From: Serratia symbiotica
GTDB lineage: Bacteria > Pseudomonadota > Gammaproteobacteria > Enterobacterales > Enterobacteriaceae
Direction: 5' to 3'
NCBI GenBank assembly: GCA_024160085.1
Contig: JAMDYG010000001.1
Coordinates: forward strand, 1,426,001 to 1,490,000
Length of the DNA: 64,000 nucleotides
The notes beneath the pieces are model-generated. The model made no database searches. It saw nothing but the letters and a program-made list of their open reading frames with translations, and was not told where the DNA came from. The position numbers and the translations under genes were made by a program. Of this stretch, positions 24,151-34,563 are shown piece after piece (position 1 is the stretch's first letter; every line of letters begins with the position of its first letter).

Positions 24151-24905
24151 ATGTCGGCGGAATTAACCGATGCTGAAACCTTGCGTTATAATCGTCAGAT
24201 TGTGCTGCGCGGCTTTGTCTTAGAGGTTTAGGAGAAGCTGAAAGCCTCGCGGGTGCTGATCGTCGGGCTGGGTGGCCTAGGCTGTACTGCCACGCTCTAC
24301 CTAGCGGCGGCGGGGTAGGCCATCTGGTTCTGGTCGATTTTGACAGTATTACGCTCTCTAATTTACAACGTCAAATCCTGCACCGTAATGAGCGCATCGG
24401 TATGCCCAAAGTTGAATCAGCGCAGCTAGAGCTGAGCGCCATCAACCCACATATTCGCATCGATGCCATCAATGACCGACTGGACGATAAACACATAGCG
24501 GCGCACATCGCCGCCTGCGATCTGCTGCTGGACTGCTCCGATAACGTGGCAATGCGTGACCGACTGAACAGTTTGTGTCATGCATAGCGTAAAGCACTGG
24601 TCTCCGGTGCGGCGATCCTCCTGGAAGGCCAGCTCAGCGTGTTTACTTATCAGTCGGGGGAGCAATGTTATCGTTGCTTGAGCAGGCTATTCGGTGAAAA
24701 TGCCTTGACCCACGTCGAATCCGGCGTCATAGCACCGCTGGTCAGCACTATCGGCAGTTTGCAAGCGATGGAGTCCATCAAGCTGATGACGAACTACAGC
24801 CACAGGCTGGTCGGAAAGCTGCTGATACTAGACGCCATAACCATGCAATTTTGCGAAATGACACTGTTAAAACACCCGCAATGTGGGGTATGTAGCAGGG
24901 ATTAA
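24151..24905 (+). pseudogene. moeB: molybdopterin-synthase adenylyltransferase MoeB, degraded
   Basis: MoeB adenylates the C-terminus of MoaD for molybdopterin synthesis. ATG 24151 reads MSAELTDAETLRYNRQIVLR, then a TAG in place of a glutamine-type codon, then SRVLIVGLGGLGCTATLYLA (the nucleotide-binding Rossmann motif) and another stop and frameshift at about 24318. Other pieces are LQRQILHRNERIGMPKVESA, DLLLDCSDNVAMRDRL and CYRCLSRLFGENALTHVESG. The C-terminal zinc CxxC survives (CGVCSRD, stop at 24903). The length is as expected for the family (~250 residues), so the gene died by point lesions. Confidence 0.93.
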
Positions 24906-24918
24906 CAGAGGCAAATGG

Positions 24919-24946
24919 AGCGGGAATGCCCCCGCTCTGTTATTTT
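24919..24946 (+). terminator. probable rho-independent terminator after moeB
   Basis: A stem AGCGGG / CCCGCT with a six-base loop lies 13 bp past the moeB stop and is followed by CTGTTATTTT. The tract is T-rich but interrupted, so confidence is moderate. It could also serve ybiT, which converges from the other side. Confidence 0.5.
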
Positions 24947-24959
24947 ATCGCACAGGCTA

Positions 24960-26557
24960 CTAGATACCTTGGCTGCGTAGATAATCTTCATGGTTGCCGG
25001 TAAAATCGATCACCTTGTTCGGTGTCATTTCCAGTATGCGCGTGGCCAGCGAGCTGACAAACCCACGTTCGTGGGAAACGAAGATCAGCATACCTTCGTA
25101 CATTTCCAGCGCCATGTTCAACGACTCAATGGATTCTATATCCTGGTGGTTGGTTGGTTCATCCATAACCAAAATGTTAGGACGCTGCATTATCAACTTA
25201 CCGAATAGCATACGCCCCTTTTCACCACCGGATAGAGTACCTTTACTTTCTTCTTGATATCGTCTTGGCTGAACAGTAAACGCCCCAGCACGCTGCGTAC
25301 CGCCTGTTCGTCGTCCTTTTCCTGCGCTTCCACAGGCTCATCCATTCGAACACCGTCAGGGTGTCATCGAACTCATATTCATGATCCTGCGCATAGTAAC
25401 CGATCTTGGCATTTTCAGACCATTTCACTGTGCCGCTGTCCGGCTGCTCGTCACCCACCAATGTTTTCAATAGAGTGGATTTACCAGTACCGTTCGGACC
25501 TAGCACCGCTACTTTTTCACCCACTTCAACCATCAAATTGAGCTTGCTAAACAGCGTGCCGTTATCAAAGCCATTGCTCAGCGCTTCCACTTCCAAAACA
25601 CATTACGGAACAATTTTTTGTTCTGTTTAAAACGGATGAACAGGTTCTGACGGCTGAAAACCTTCGCCTCTGTCAGTTGGATGCTTGTCGATCTGACTGG
25701 CGCTCGAGGTTTCCTGCTTAGACTTGGAGGCGTTAGCGCTAAAGCCGCTCACGAACGATTGCAATTCGTTAATCTGCGCTTTTTTCTTGGCGTTATTAGC
25801 CATCAGACGCTCACGTGCCTGGGTGGCGGCGGTCATGTGCTCGTCACGGTTGCCCGGATACACGCGCAGCTCGCCGTAGTCCAAATCCGCTATGTGGGTA
25901 CACACCATGTTCAGGAAGTGGCGATCGTGCGAAATAATGATCATGGTGCTGTTACGATCGTTTAGCACCTGCTCTAACCAGCGAATGGTATCGATATCCA
26001 AGGTTGTTGGTCGGTTCGTCGAGCAGCAGGATTTCCGGATCAGAGAACAACGCTTGCGCCAGCAATACGCGCAGCTTGAAGCCTGGTGCGATTTCGCTCA
26101 TCGGGCCGTAGTGCTGTTTAACCGGGATCCCCACATCGAGCAGCAATTCACTGGCGCGAGCTTCAGCGGTATAACCGTCCATCTTACCGTAAGCCACTTC
26201 CAGATCGGCGACTTTATAGCCGTCTTCTTCGCTCATTTCGGACAAGCCGTAGATGCGGTCACGCTCTTCCTTCAACGCCCATAACGCGTTGTGCCCCATG
26301 ATCACCGTATCCAGCACGCTGTACTGCTCAAAGGCAAACTAATCCTGATGCAGTTTCCCCAGACGTTCATTGGGATCGAGGAACACGTTGCCGTCGCTTG
26401 GCACCAAGTCACCGCAGAGGATTTTAATAAAGGTGGACTTGCCACACCCATTAGTGCCGATCAAACCGTAACGGTTACTGCCACCTAATTTGACGGTGAT
26501 ATTTTCAAACAATGGCTTACTACCAAATTGCATCGTGATATTGTTACTTAATAGCAA
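24960..26557 (-). pseudogene. ybiT: ABC-F family ATPase YbiT, frameshifted
   Basis: Remnant of a ~530-residue ABC-F protein (ribosome-associated ATPase type). The N-terminus reads [20 protein letters not shown] from TTG 26557 (ATG in relatives), with the first Walker [12 protein letters not shown] stop after GKLHQD interrupts the frame near 26340; other pieces are [40 protein letters not shown] (between 25950 and 26000 a frameshift), the linker [15 protein letters not shown], the second Walker [11 protein letters not shown] and [20 protein letters not shown], ending DYLRSQGI at 24960. Frame breaks at about 26340, 26000, 25640 and 25240 make a working two-cassette protein impossible. Confidence 0.93.
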
Positions 26558-26638
26558 AGGATTTACCCATTCTAGAAATGTGATTTTAGACACATTATGC
26601 CACAATGTGACAGTAGGATCGTCTACAGTTATCCCATC

Positions 26639-26690
26639 ATACTTCAAGCTTCCTGTGCGTTAGCCCGCTTCGCTCACCCCAGTCATCGAG
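26639..26690 (+). repeat. dispersed intergenic repeat, family B, partial copy
   Basis: Begins ATACTTCAAGCTTCCTGTGC and resembles the first part of the copies at 41181-41360 and 54381-54552, including GCTTCGCTCAC-CCAGTCA. Such ATACTTCAAG-type elements lie only between genes here. Confidence 0.6.
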
Positions 26691-26711
26691 AACCTATCCC
26701 AGTAGGCGTAC

Positions 26712-26794
26712 CGCGTACAGGAAGTCTGTGAGGAAGGTAAGCACTGCCCAGGCACAAAATGGCAAATAAAATAGCCTAATGGGATAAATTCTTA
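26712..26794 (+). repeat. dispersed intergenic repeat, family A, copy 1
   Basis: Shares the blocks TACAGGAAGTCTGTGAGG, CTGCCCAGGCA, GCAAATAAAATAGCCTA and TTCTTA in the same order and spacing with 41042-41128. Both copies lie in intergenic space in the same orientation. Confidence 0.7.
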
Positions 26795-27107
26795 TATCAA
26801 GCTGGCATGAGCAGGGAACGGCTTACACCACTTATTTGTCGCTCTCAGGCCTAACATCGTGAGAATTCTCAGCACCGGATTATTACCCTAAACAAGTATT
26901 TGTTATTAGATTTTATTTTTTTAGTTACAAAAGTGGTTTTTAACATTAATTGCAACCAATAATATCCTGACAGTCGCCATGAGCCGATCAATGTGTATTC
27001 AGGCAACCGATGATAACTCACTTTTCATTAAATCTTTATTAACAATAAGGTATTGGATTGCTACCCATGGTTGGTTCCCTTCATCAACTTTACCTGGGGT
27101 ACACCAA

Positions 27108-27141
27108 ATAAATTCTTTTACTTGCAAGTAAAAGAATTTAT
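27108..27141. repeat. perfect 34-bp palindrome in the mqo leader
   Basis: The 17-base half ATAAATTCTTTTACTTG is followed immediately by its exact reverse complement, centred at 27124/27125 and ending 19 bp before the mqo ATG. It could be an operator for a dimeric regulator or a leader hairpin. Its AT-rich arms followed by TATAC do not form a standard terminator. Confidence 0.8.
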
Positions 27142-27160
27142 ACACAAGAGACTTTATTTA

Positions 27161-28435
27161 ATGAGAAAATTACCTGTTCTGATCTTCTGTCTAAACCTGT
27201 TTGGCGTCATACAACAGGTTGCAGCGGAAGAGAATAAAACCGTCGATATTGTGTTAATCGGTGGTAGCATCATGAGCGCCACCTTGGGTACTTACTTGCA
27301 TAAGTTGGAACCGACCTGGACTATTAACATGTATGAACGTTTGAATGGCGTGGCGGAAGAAAGCTTCGACGGTTGGAATAATGCTGGTACCGGGCACTCT
27401 GCATTCTGTGAAATGAATTATTCCCCGGGAAAAGCTGATGGCACCATTGATATCAGTAAAGCTATTGGCATTAACGAATCTTTCGAAATCTCTCGCCAGT
27501 TTTGGTCTTATCAGATGAAAATAACGTCCTGAAAGATCCAAAATCCTTTATTAATAATGGTGCTGCACATGAGCTTTGTCTGTGGTGACGACAAAGTCAA
27601 TTACCTACGCAAACGCTACGCCGCGCTGCAACACAGCACCTTGTTCCGAAGTATAGAATACTCAGAAAACACCAACCAGATCAAACAGTTGGTGCCACTG
27701 GTGATGGATGGCCGTGACGCGGTACAAAAAGTTGCCGCTACTCGTATGCCGTTGGGTACCGATGTCAACTTCGGTGTGATCACCCATCAGTTGGTTGCTG
27801 CACTGAGCCAAAGCGATAAGTTCGCATTAAACCTAAAGCACGAAGTCCACGATATCAAACGCAATGCTGACAACACCTAGCACGTAACTGTGGCTGATCT
27901 GAGCCACGACGGTAAAGCTACCACCGTTAATGCCAAGTTCGTCTTCATCGGGGCTGGTGGGGCTATGCGCTAACGCTGCTGCAAAAATCTGGCATTCCAG
28001 AAGCAGACGGCTACGGCGGTTTCCCCGTTGGCGATCAGTTCCTGGTAGCCACCAACCATGAAGTGGCCAATCAGCACCTGGCTAAAGTTTACGGCTTGGC
28101 CAGCGGATGTCGGTGCCACATTTAGATACCCGCATGCTGGATGGCAAACGCGTGCTGCTGTTTGGGCCTTTCGCCACCCCACCCCTTCCAGTAACCTACT
28201 GAAAAACGGCTCCATATTCGATCTACTGCGCTCCTTAAACACCTCAAACATAATCTCGATGATCCCACGTTAGCCTGGATAATTTCAATCTAGTGAAATA
28301 TTTGGTTAGCCAACTAATGATGAACGACGATTATCGCTTAGCGACACTACAAGAGTACTAACCACAAGCCAACAAGCAAGATTGGACGCTGTGGACCGCA
28401 GACCAGCGTATGCAGATCATCAAGAAAGACGCCTG
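27161..28435 (+). pseudogene. mqo: malate:quinone oxidoreductase, frameshifted and 3'-truncated
   Basis: Mqo is a membrane-associated FAD enzyme oxidising malate to oxaloacetate with quinone. ATG 27161 has an AAGAG ribosome site 8 bp upstream and begins with a signal-like helix ([20 protein letters not shown]), then [20 protein letters not shown] where the FAD-binding GGGIMSATLG is expected, and [17 protein letters not shown]. Breaks occur at about 27530, 27880, 27960 and 28110; later pieces include [20 protein letters not shown] and [15 protein letters not shown]. After MQIIKKDA at about 28433 the similarity ends, about 120 residues short, and an IS3-type remnant begins. So it was shifted and then cut by a deletion. 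Confidence 0.93.
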
Positions 28436-28439
28436 AACC

Positions 28440-29134
28440 ACTGCGGGTAAAGAAAATCCCCATGATTTTCATCAGGCGTTCAACAGTACATAGTGCAACA
28501 ACACTGAAGTCATCACGGAGTCACTGATACCAGACTTTTCGTACACCATAGACGCGGTAATTTTCTTTGTAAACGCGTTTTATCTCCTGGCTGATTTGAC
28601 CATTAAGCTTCTCTCGTTGACGACATTTTTAGGATGCAGCCGGTGTTGCTTGATGCCAGTAATATGTCGACGGGGCAATATCCAGCTCGGGACATACCGG
28701 CTCGGCCCCGTGTGTGCCACTCAGGCGCTGCATAAGTGGCATTATTTTCCAGTGGCAGTCGAGCAAAAATAAGAGGAAACCTAGTGCAATATGTCATTGC
28801 TGCGGCGCAGTTCCTGATTCTCACGTTCCAGCTCTATTAAATGTTAGTATTTATCGATAGTAAGTTCCACATCATCAGATTTTATGGGGACACATCACCA
28901 CGAACATCAGTTCTATGCTGCCGCAACCAGGCCTGAAAGATATCGTAATGGCAACCAATTTTTGATGAGCTAATACAAATAGCACCTGGCTCAGAGTCAT
29001 ATTCACCACGATGTTCAAGAATCATGCTGACGGCACGTTCACATCATTCTAGCTGATAACGGTTTGCTGATTTTATTCCACTTAGGATCTCCTTTTACTA
29101 AGAGTTTAGTCTCCAGGAAACCCGGTGCGGTTCA
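28440..29134 (-). mobile_element. degraded IS3-family element (IS51-group like)
   Basis: On the minus strand the element starts at 29134 with TGAACCGCACCGGGTTTCCT, the terminal sequence type of IS3411/IS629-like elements. Then follow degraded orfA (MILEHRGEYDSEPGAICIS, SKIGCHYDIFQAWLRQHR; the leucine-zipper part HLIELERENQELRRSNDIL) and orfB (LPRRHITGIKQH, KENYRVYGVRKVWYQ, CTVERLMKIMGIFFTR). Stops and shifts run through both. The orfB catalytic core with the DDE triad and the other terminal repeat are missing, and the truncated end abuts truncated mqo, pointing to a deletion that joined the two. Confidence 0.85.
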
Positions 29135-29213
29135 GTTAGACCCCATACATGGCGCACATAAAAAGGCATCCAATGATGTTCATTGAGCGCTAGAAGGGGG
29201 TGCTAACCGAGAA

Positions 29214-30195
29214 CTACTTGAAGGTCACATCGATATTCTCCGAGGCAGTTAAGGGGATAACCTTTGGATCATTGCTTAGCCACTGTAAGCTGGCGATAAA
29301 GTTTTTCTCAACTCAGGTGCCATCGATCAGACCCAGATCTACCAGGTGTTCATCATGATCGGTGTCTCCGGCGTTTCCTCCTGTGAGATATAAATACCGA
29401 AGCCGCTGTCGCGGGTCGGCAGGATCATACTGTTGTCCTAAACCGGGTGGGTGGAACTGAAGCTAACCCGTAGCGTTTCACCCTGGCAATCCTGGCCGCT
29501 CTCAGGGCCAGACATGTTAGCAGCAATGGAGAATGGCATCTGTTTTTCAATCTTACCCATTACCGCTTTCAGTTGCGGAATAGCGCCAAAATCCACATTA
29601 TTTCCTCATTGGCCATCACAGTAATTGTCGGGTTACAGGAAATAAACTGAATATTGTGCCCAGCCCAGAAATATAGGCATTAAAATTACTATCCGGCTTA
29701 GTATTCAAGCCCAATACGCCATCGACCTGAAAAACCGAATACGCATTGTTATATTCGATCTTACCGCCCGGTGGCGGCTGGCATTTGGCTTTGGATGTCG
29801 CGGTTGCACACAGTGCCATGGCCTACGCTCTGTTTCATCCCCTTGACCGGTTTGTGATATCCACACTGTTATAGATCACACCGACTTCGAGCGAATTGTG
29901 GATATTCCCCGTACGCGCCTCGGGATCCCAATGCAAAAAGGCATCTTTCCCTTGAGGGTGATTCCGATCATCTATACACTGAAATGTCGAGGTGTAATTC
30001 TGCGAACGCCAGAGCAAAGTACCGGGCTTAGTGTTGGCAGTTGATACCTTAGATCGGCTTATCCAGCACGATGTCCTGGCGGATGTTGCCATTCTGTTTT
30101 CACGACAGCGCGTAACTGTTCTGCGAGACAGCCCCCAGCATGACGAGTAGCCCAGTCGCTAGCCCCAAGTGTTTATATTTTGACAAAGATGACAT
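29214..30195 (-). pseudogene. fimbrial tip adhesin / minor subunit, degraded
   Basis: From ATG 30195 the product starts with a signal peptide (MSSLSKYKHLGLATGLLVML, ending SQNSYAL) and then a stop. It lies 57 bp after the usher and is the last gene of the fimbrial operon. Pieces include QNGNIRQDIVLDKP, KIEYNNAYSVFQVDGVLGLN, YNSVDITN and a C-terminal pilin-domain-like part ending ENIDVTFK at the stop 29214. At about 330 residues it is twice a normal pilin, which fits a two-domain adhesin of the FimH type. I cannot assign the ligand. At least eight stops or shifts interrupt it. Confidence 0.75.
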
Positions 30196-30251
30196 GTTTA
30201 TTCCTTGTACGGTTTTCCGCAGCTCAATGACAGTTCCTGATAGCCCATCAA

Positions 30252-32762
30252 CTATTTGGTAGCAGGTTGCAGATCTGTCACCAACAGTGAGCAGCTTTCG
30301 CCGATATCACTGCCCCATTTCACCAACAGATGATCCCCTGTCAAGACACCGGAAATATAAATATCGCCATTGGTACCCACGATAACGTTATTTTTAACAT
30401 CGGCGTTAAACACGTTAGCGCCGATCGGCGGCAGACTACAGTCTGCCATTTTGCTATGTACCAGGAGTCTCTGTCCAGTATGGATCTCAAACTTCACGCG
30501 GGCGATCGCGCCGTAAGTCGGCACTACATCTCTTGCCTCTTGCCGCCATCGGGATATCCAGGCCGTTGCTGATATCCTCGGTGCGCAGCGCCAGCGCCAC
30601 CAGATTATGACGGTAAGGAGAAGCGGAGGTCATCACCGCATAGCCGAAGCGGTCGATGGCTACCGCAGGCTGATTTTCCACCAAGCGAACCCTTTTGGCG
30701 TCCTTGGCTTCTACCAACACAAAGCTATTCTGCTGCAACGGCTGGGTCAAGGTCACGCTGCCAGCGTGAGCCACGATGCACGCACCCCGCTACCTTCAGC
30801 GAAGACTGCTGGTAACTGTTGCTATAGCTGTAACTGGCGTTGACTGTACCTATGCTGCTCTGGTAGCCGATATTGGCAGAAGAAGTTATCTGGCCGAAGT
30901 GGCGATTGTGCCAGCTCTACACTGAATAATTCAACCGATTATCGTCCAGCGCAGTACTGTTTAAGCCAGAACTATAGGTGTTGCCTCTCTATTTGCTGTG
31001 GCCGGCATTTCTATCAGGACAACCGCAGTAACTACGGCTACGAGGATCACATCGTCAACTTGATCATATCGATCCCGTTCAGTTTATTCAGCAAGGATTT
31101 GTCTTATATGAGCGCTAGCAGAACACGCCATAGCTGATGTTTTTATAGCTGCTGTTAAAAAACCAACCTGCACCGAGAGATCCTTGCCAGAGCCGCCCCC
31201 CAGTAGGACTGATTACTAAGGTTGGCGTACAACGTTGAACTGCAAGCAATACGTTGGTTGACAGACAGCTCTACACGCTGGCGTTTGTTTCTAAAGCGGT
31301 GAGTATAATAGGTACGACGACGTAACTCATCCCAATCTGGTACGTCCAGATTGCGGTCATTTTCGTCGTAATAACTATTATGGTAAATAGCCATCTTCAT
31401 AGCGATCACGCTCGGCCACGGTATCAGTAAAATTGTAATAACCTAAAGTCGAATAACGGTAGCCGGCGATCTCCCTGTTTGTCGTCACCATTGACCAAAT
31501 AGGTGTCAGAATACGACATATCAAAGGAGAGTGCTCCCCAGTTGCCAAGGTTTTTACCCAACCCCCCCTACCACCGCCGAACGGTAGTTTTCCACCACTA
31601 GCACCCCCATAGGGAGTGACGTCAAACGTCATACCGTGCGATAAGATGCCATGCATAAACTTTGGCTGAGAACGGCTGCTGCCATCATGGTATTTACCGA
31701 CAGTCAATTGATAGTTCCATAGTCATTCACGCAGCAATTCGGCACTGAAGAGAACGGCACGACGAAGCTACCGATCGCCTCGTTAGCCTCGATCATCATG
31801 ACGCCCAGGTTACCGCTCAAAGTGCTATTGGTACTATATATTGTGTAAACATTCTGGCGGATCTCAACGCGGGCATTGCTTGATGCCACGTCACGTACTG
31901 CCGGCGCATAACCGCGTTGGTTTTCAGGCAGCATGTCATTGGAGCTCGATAGCTGCACGCCACGAAACTGAATGCTGTCAAATATCTCCTTTTAGGTGCT
32001 CTAGACTGGCCGATCACCAAAAGGCTACGCAGGGGGAACGATGTCGGTTTCTGCCCAAATGGAAATATTATTTCAGTGCGCTCTTACGCCAGATTGCTGG
32101 TTCATCGCGGAGTTATTGCGTAAACGCCAATCGCCCAAGATTCAGACCACTGTTCAAGCCCAGGAAGTAATAATCAGCGGTTTTACTATTCTGAGTGTTG
32201 CTGTAACGGTTATGATTGCCGCTGAAATTGTAATTGACAAAGCCCGCATTGATGCCGCGAATAGACCTTTGGCGGGATAGCGCCCTGCTGACGCGGCACT
32301 AAAAAACCTGTGGCACACCCAGATCTATCAGCTGGATAGCGGCATCATAGCTCAACTTGGCACCTGATATTTGTTGCGACAATGCGTAACACTGCGTCAT
32401 AGTCAAGTCGTCCGGCAGATTAACCACATAATTCTGATAATCTTGCGCTATCAGGCAAGGAACCACTGGTGTATCTTTGGCTACTTTTTTAAATTCAATA
32501 TTACGGTGGTTGATTGCGCTGCCCATTCAGATAAACATCAAACGGATATTTACCCGGCAGAATATTATCGCCACTATCCAGTGGCGGTTACCTGAGCAAC
32601 GTTATCATCACCATGGATGAAATAGGTATTGAACTGCTCCTTTGCCATGGCCAAATGAGAGAATGAAAACGGCACAGAAGAAAAATAGATTATACCATTA
32701 ATAAGCCTAGCCAAATAACCTGGTGTAGGGGTTGTTATTTTTTTACGTGCTATTTTTATCAT
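30252..32762 (-). pseudogene. fimD: fimbrial outer-membrane usher, degraded
   Basis: Remnant of a ~830-residue FimD/PapC usher, the outer-membrane pore that assembles chaperone-bound pilins. The N-terminus has a hydrophobic leader and EQFNTYFIHGDDNVAQV. Typical segments follow: KVAKDTPVVPCLIAQDYQNY, NDMLPENQRGYAPAVRDVAS (the usher signature), ATGEHSPLI, YRYSTLGYYNFTDTVAERDR, SVNQRIACSSTLYANLSNQS and the C-terminal domain VTDLQPATK with the paired cysteines (CSLPPIGANVF; ESCSLL). Stops and shifts occur every 100-300 bp. It follows the chaperone gene and precedes the adhesin. The symbol indicates the family; the exact fimbrial type is not resolved. Confidence 0.9.
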
Positions 32763-32779
32763 CCCTTAAAATGTTTCAA

Positions 32780-33465
32780 TTAATGTATAGCAATATTTTT
32801 AATTTCCGTGTAACCACCGTAGTAATTGATATAAGTGAATGACATATTATTGGCCGACTGCGCGCCCTGAGGCAGAGACACCCGCAGACTATCGTGCGGA
32901 TTAACCATATCAACATTCACTGTCCAGCTTTTTCCGCCGCTTTTCAGTATTAGCTTACCCAAGGTGACATGCAGTGTCCTCTCATTGGTTACCAGCAAAT
33001 TGCCGCCTTAATGCTGCCACTTCAACGCTTCCGCCTACTGTTGCAGATCGGTCTTTAGCGAATCCGGTCGGTAAAGCAATTTTATGCGAGTATGGATCGC
33101 CACCTGCAATACGCGTTCTCCTGCTTAGGTGTCGGTGGTATTGCCTGTACATTGACCCAAAATAGAGATTCTTTGTCCTAGGTTAACCCGCCGCCAGAAT
33201 AGGTAAAACGCAAAATAGCATCTTTTTGGGTCGCCAGTTTTAAAATCAGTGGCGTAATGACGATCGGCAAATTTTTCGGCATCTGGCTGGCATCACCCGT
33301 GCCCAACCAAGTTTGCACCATGTAGGTGTCGTCGCTATCATTGCTGATTGAGAGCGATGCTGATTTACTTGTGCTATTATAAATTACACGCGTTGCATTG
33401 ACCTGAATACTGGCAAAAGCATGAATGGAAAACGCGAATAAAATATAAGAAAGAAACTTTTTCAT
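32780..33465 (-). pseudogene. fimC: periplasmic fimbrial chaperone, degraded
   Basis: ATG 33465 begins a signal peptide (MKKFLSYILFAFSIHAFA) and the PapD-like chaperone fold: SIQVNATRVIYNSTSKSASL, NDSDDTYMVQTWLGTGDASQ and AILRFTYSGGGLT, after which a stop occurs at 33178. Related text continues (ESLFWVNVQAIPP, the G1-strand region), and a last segment SGGKSWTVNVDMVNPHDSLR and YYGGYTEIKNIAIH ends at 32780. The normal product (~230 residues) caps pilin subunits in the periplasm by donor-strand complementation. It lies between the major pilin and the usher. Confidence 0.9.
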
Positions 33466-33531
33466 CGGGATATCTCAACTCTCATAATTTAGCCATCCTT
33501 GGCTAATAATGCTCACTATACTACACAAAAA

Positions 33532-34047
33532 TTATTTGTATGCGATGGTGAAAAGGTAGCATTAGAGTTTGCCTAACCAGCAGTGATCTGGTTCTGGTAA
33601 GATTTATAACGAGCGCGCAGGTTGAACGCCGCAGTGCCGGGATTGTCATCTCAGCTGGACCCGTAACTTCCTGAGAGATTAGCAAAGTTTCGCCTTTGTT
33701 ATTCAGGATTTCAACGCCAATACCAACAGCGTCAACAGTCACAGCCGACATGTCTGGGTAGCCAGCCGGGGTGTTGCCATCAAACAAAACGCAGGGTGTA
33801 GAGTTACCTTCGTCACATTTTCCAGACTAATATCAAACGCTTTATCGCCACTGGCAGAACCAGCAGTTAGGAATGCGGTAGTAGGGTATTTACCCAGGAA
33901 AACTTCTTTACTTTGGTCTTTATCAACAATCTTACAGGTAGACTGTACAATTTCGCCGGTTAATTTTACGTTACCATTAACGGCCATTGCGTTGCAGGCA
34001 ACAGCAGACAATACCAGTGTAGCCACAGGCAATAGTACTTTTTTCAT
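33532..34047 (-). pseudogene. fimA: major fimbrial subunit (type 1 pilin family), frameshifted
   Basis: ATG 34047 has GGAG six bases upstream and gives a signal peptide (MKKVLLPVATLVLSAVACNA) then VNGNVKLTGEIVQSTCKIVD, the N-terminal extension and first pilin cysteine. DKAFDISLENVTKVTL matches the family, then the frame changes at about 33790 (CDGNTPAGYPDMSAVTVDAV, YGIGVEILN) and again at about 33625 (AAFNLRARYKSY), with the terminal TFTIAYK and its stop at 33532 present in yet another frame. A TAG also falls in the last segment. The ~170-residue pilin is therefore complete but broken by two or more indels. Confidence 0.92.
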
Positions 34048-34563
34048 TTCCATCTCCGTAGAAAAATATAAAAGAATAAATTCAATGACTGGCTTATATA
34101 GCCGAAACAGAATATTATACATGTCGATAGCATTCCTTGCTGAAAATAGGGTGCAGCCTTGATGAATACATTTCGCAATATAATATTAGGACACGACGAT
34201 TCTTATTAATATATTGATAAATTGTTTATAACATTTATAACCCTTCTCTTGATAGATATAAACTATCAAAAACACCTATAGATCAATATTGACGATTCAT
34301 GTGAATGACAATAGTCTGTGTATAAAATTTATATAGCGATTAATTTGTAATTAAGGCGATAAAATCAGGATATCATACCGGTAATTTACTTTTTATTACA
34401 CTTATAAGCATTCTAACTTGAAAAATTAATGCGCATCGCATGTGCCTGTTAGCAGCACCTGGTCATCCGGCTGCATTGAATAGGAAAATCACCTATTCAT
34501 AGCAGGTTTATTATTTTTTAAATTTAAATCAACAATTTAAATACAAATCTAAGGTTTGTAAAA
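34048..34563. promoter_or_regulatory. AT-rich region between divergent fimA and the EAL gene
   Basis: This 516-bp region is very AT-rich and has no coding sequence I recognise. It must have carried the fimbrial promoter. A short hairpin (TGAATAGG / CCTATTCA with 7-base loop) lies at 34477-34499. I looked for the flanking inverted repeats of an invertible fimS-type switch and did not find a convincing pair. Confidence 0.5.

Larger units (their letters stand above)
26558..27160. other. intergenic region upstream of mqo, carrying dispersed repeats
   Basis: About 600 bp without a gene. It contains a partial copy of a repeat starting ATACTTCAAG (26639-26690), a second repeat (26712-26794) shared with 41042-41128, and a 34-bp palindrome at 27108 just before the mqo start. 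The rest is AT-rich and unremarkable. Confidence 0.6.

Noticed and set aside
34048-34563. Possible invertible promoter switch (fimS type) upstream of fimA
   Set aside because: I found only a short 8-bp hairpin and no pair of longer inverted repeats flanking a promoter-sized segment, and no recombinase gene nearby.
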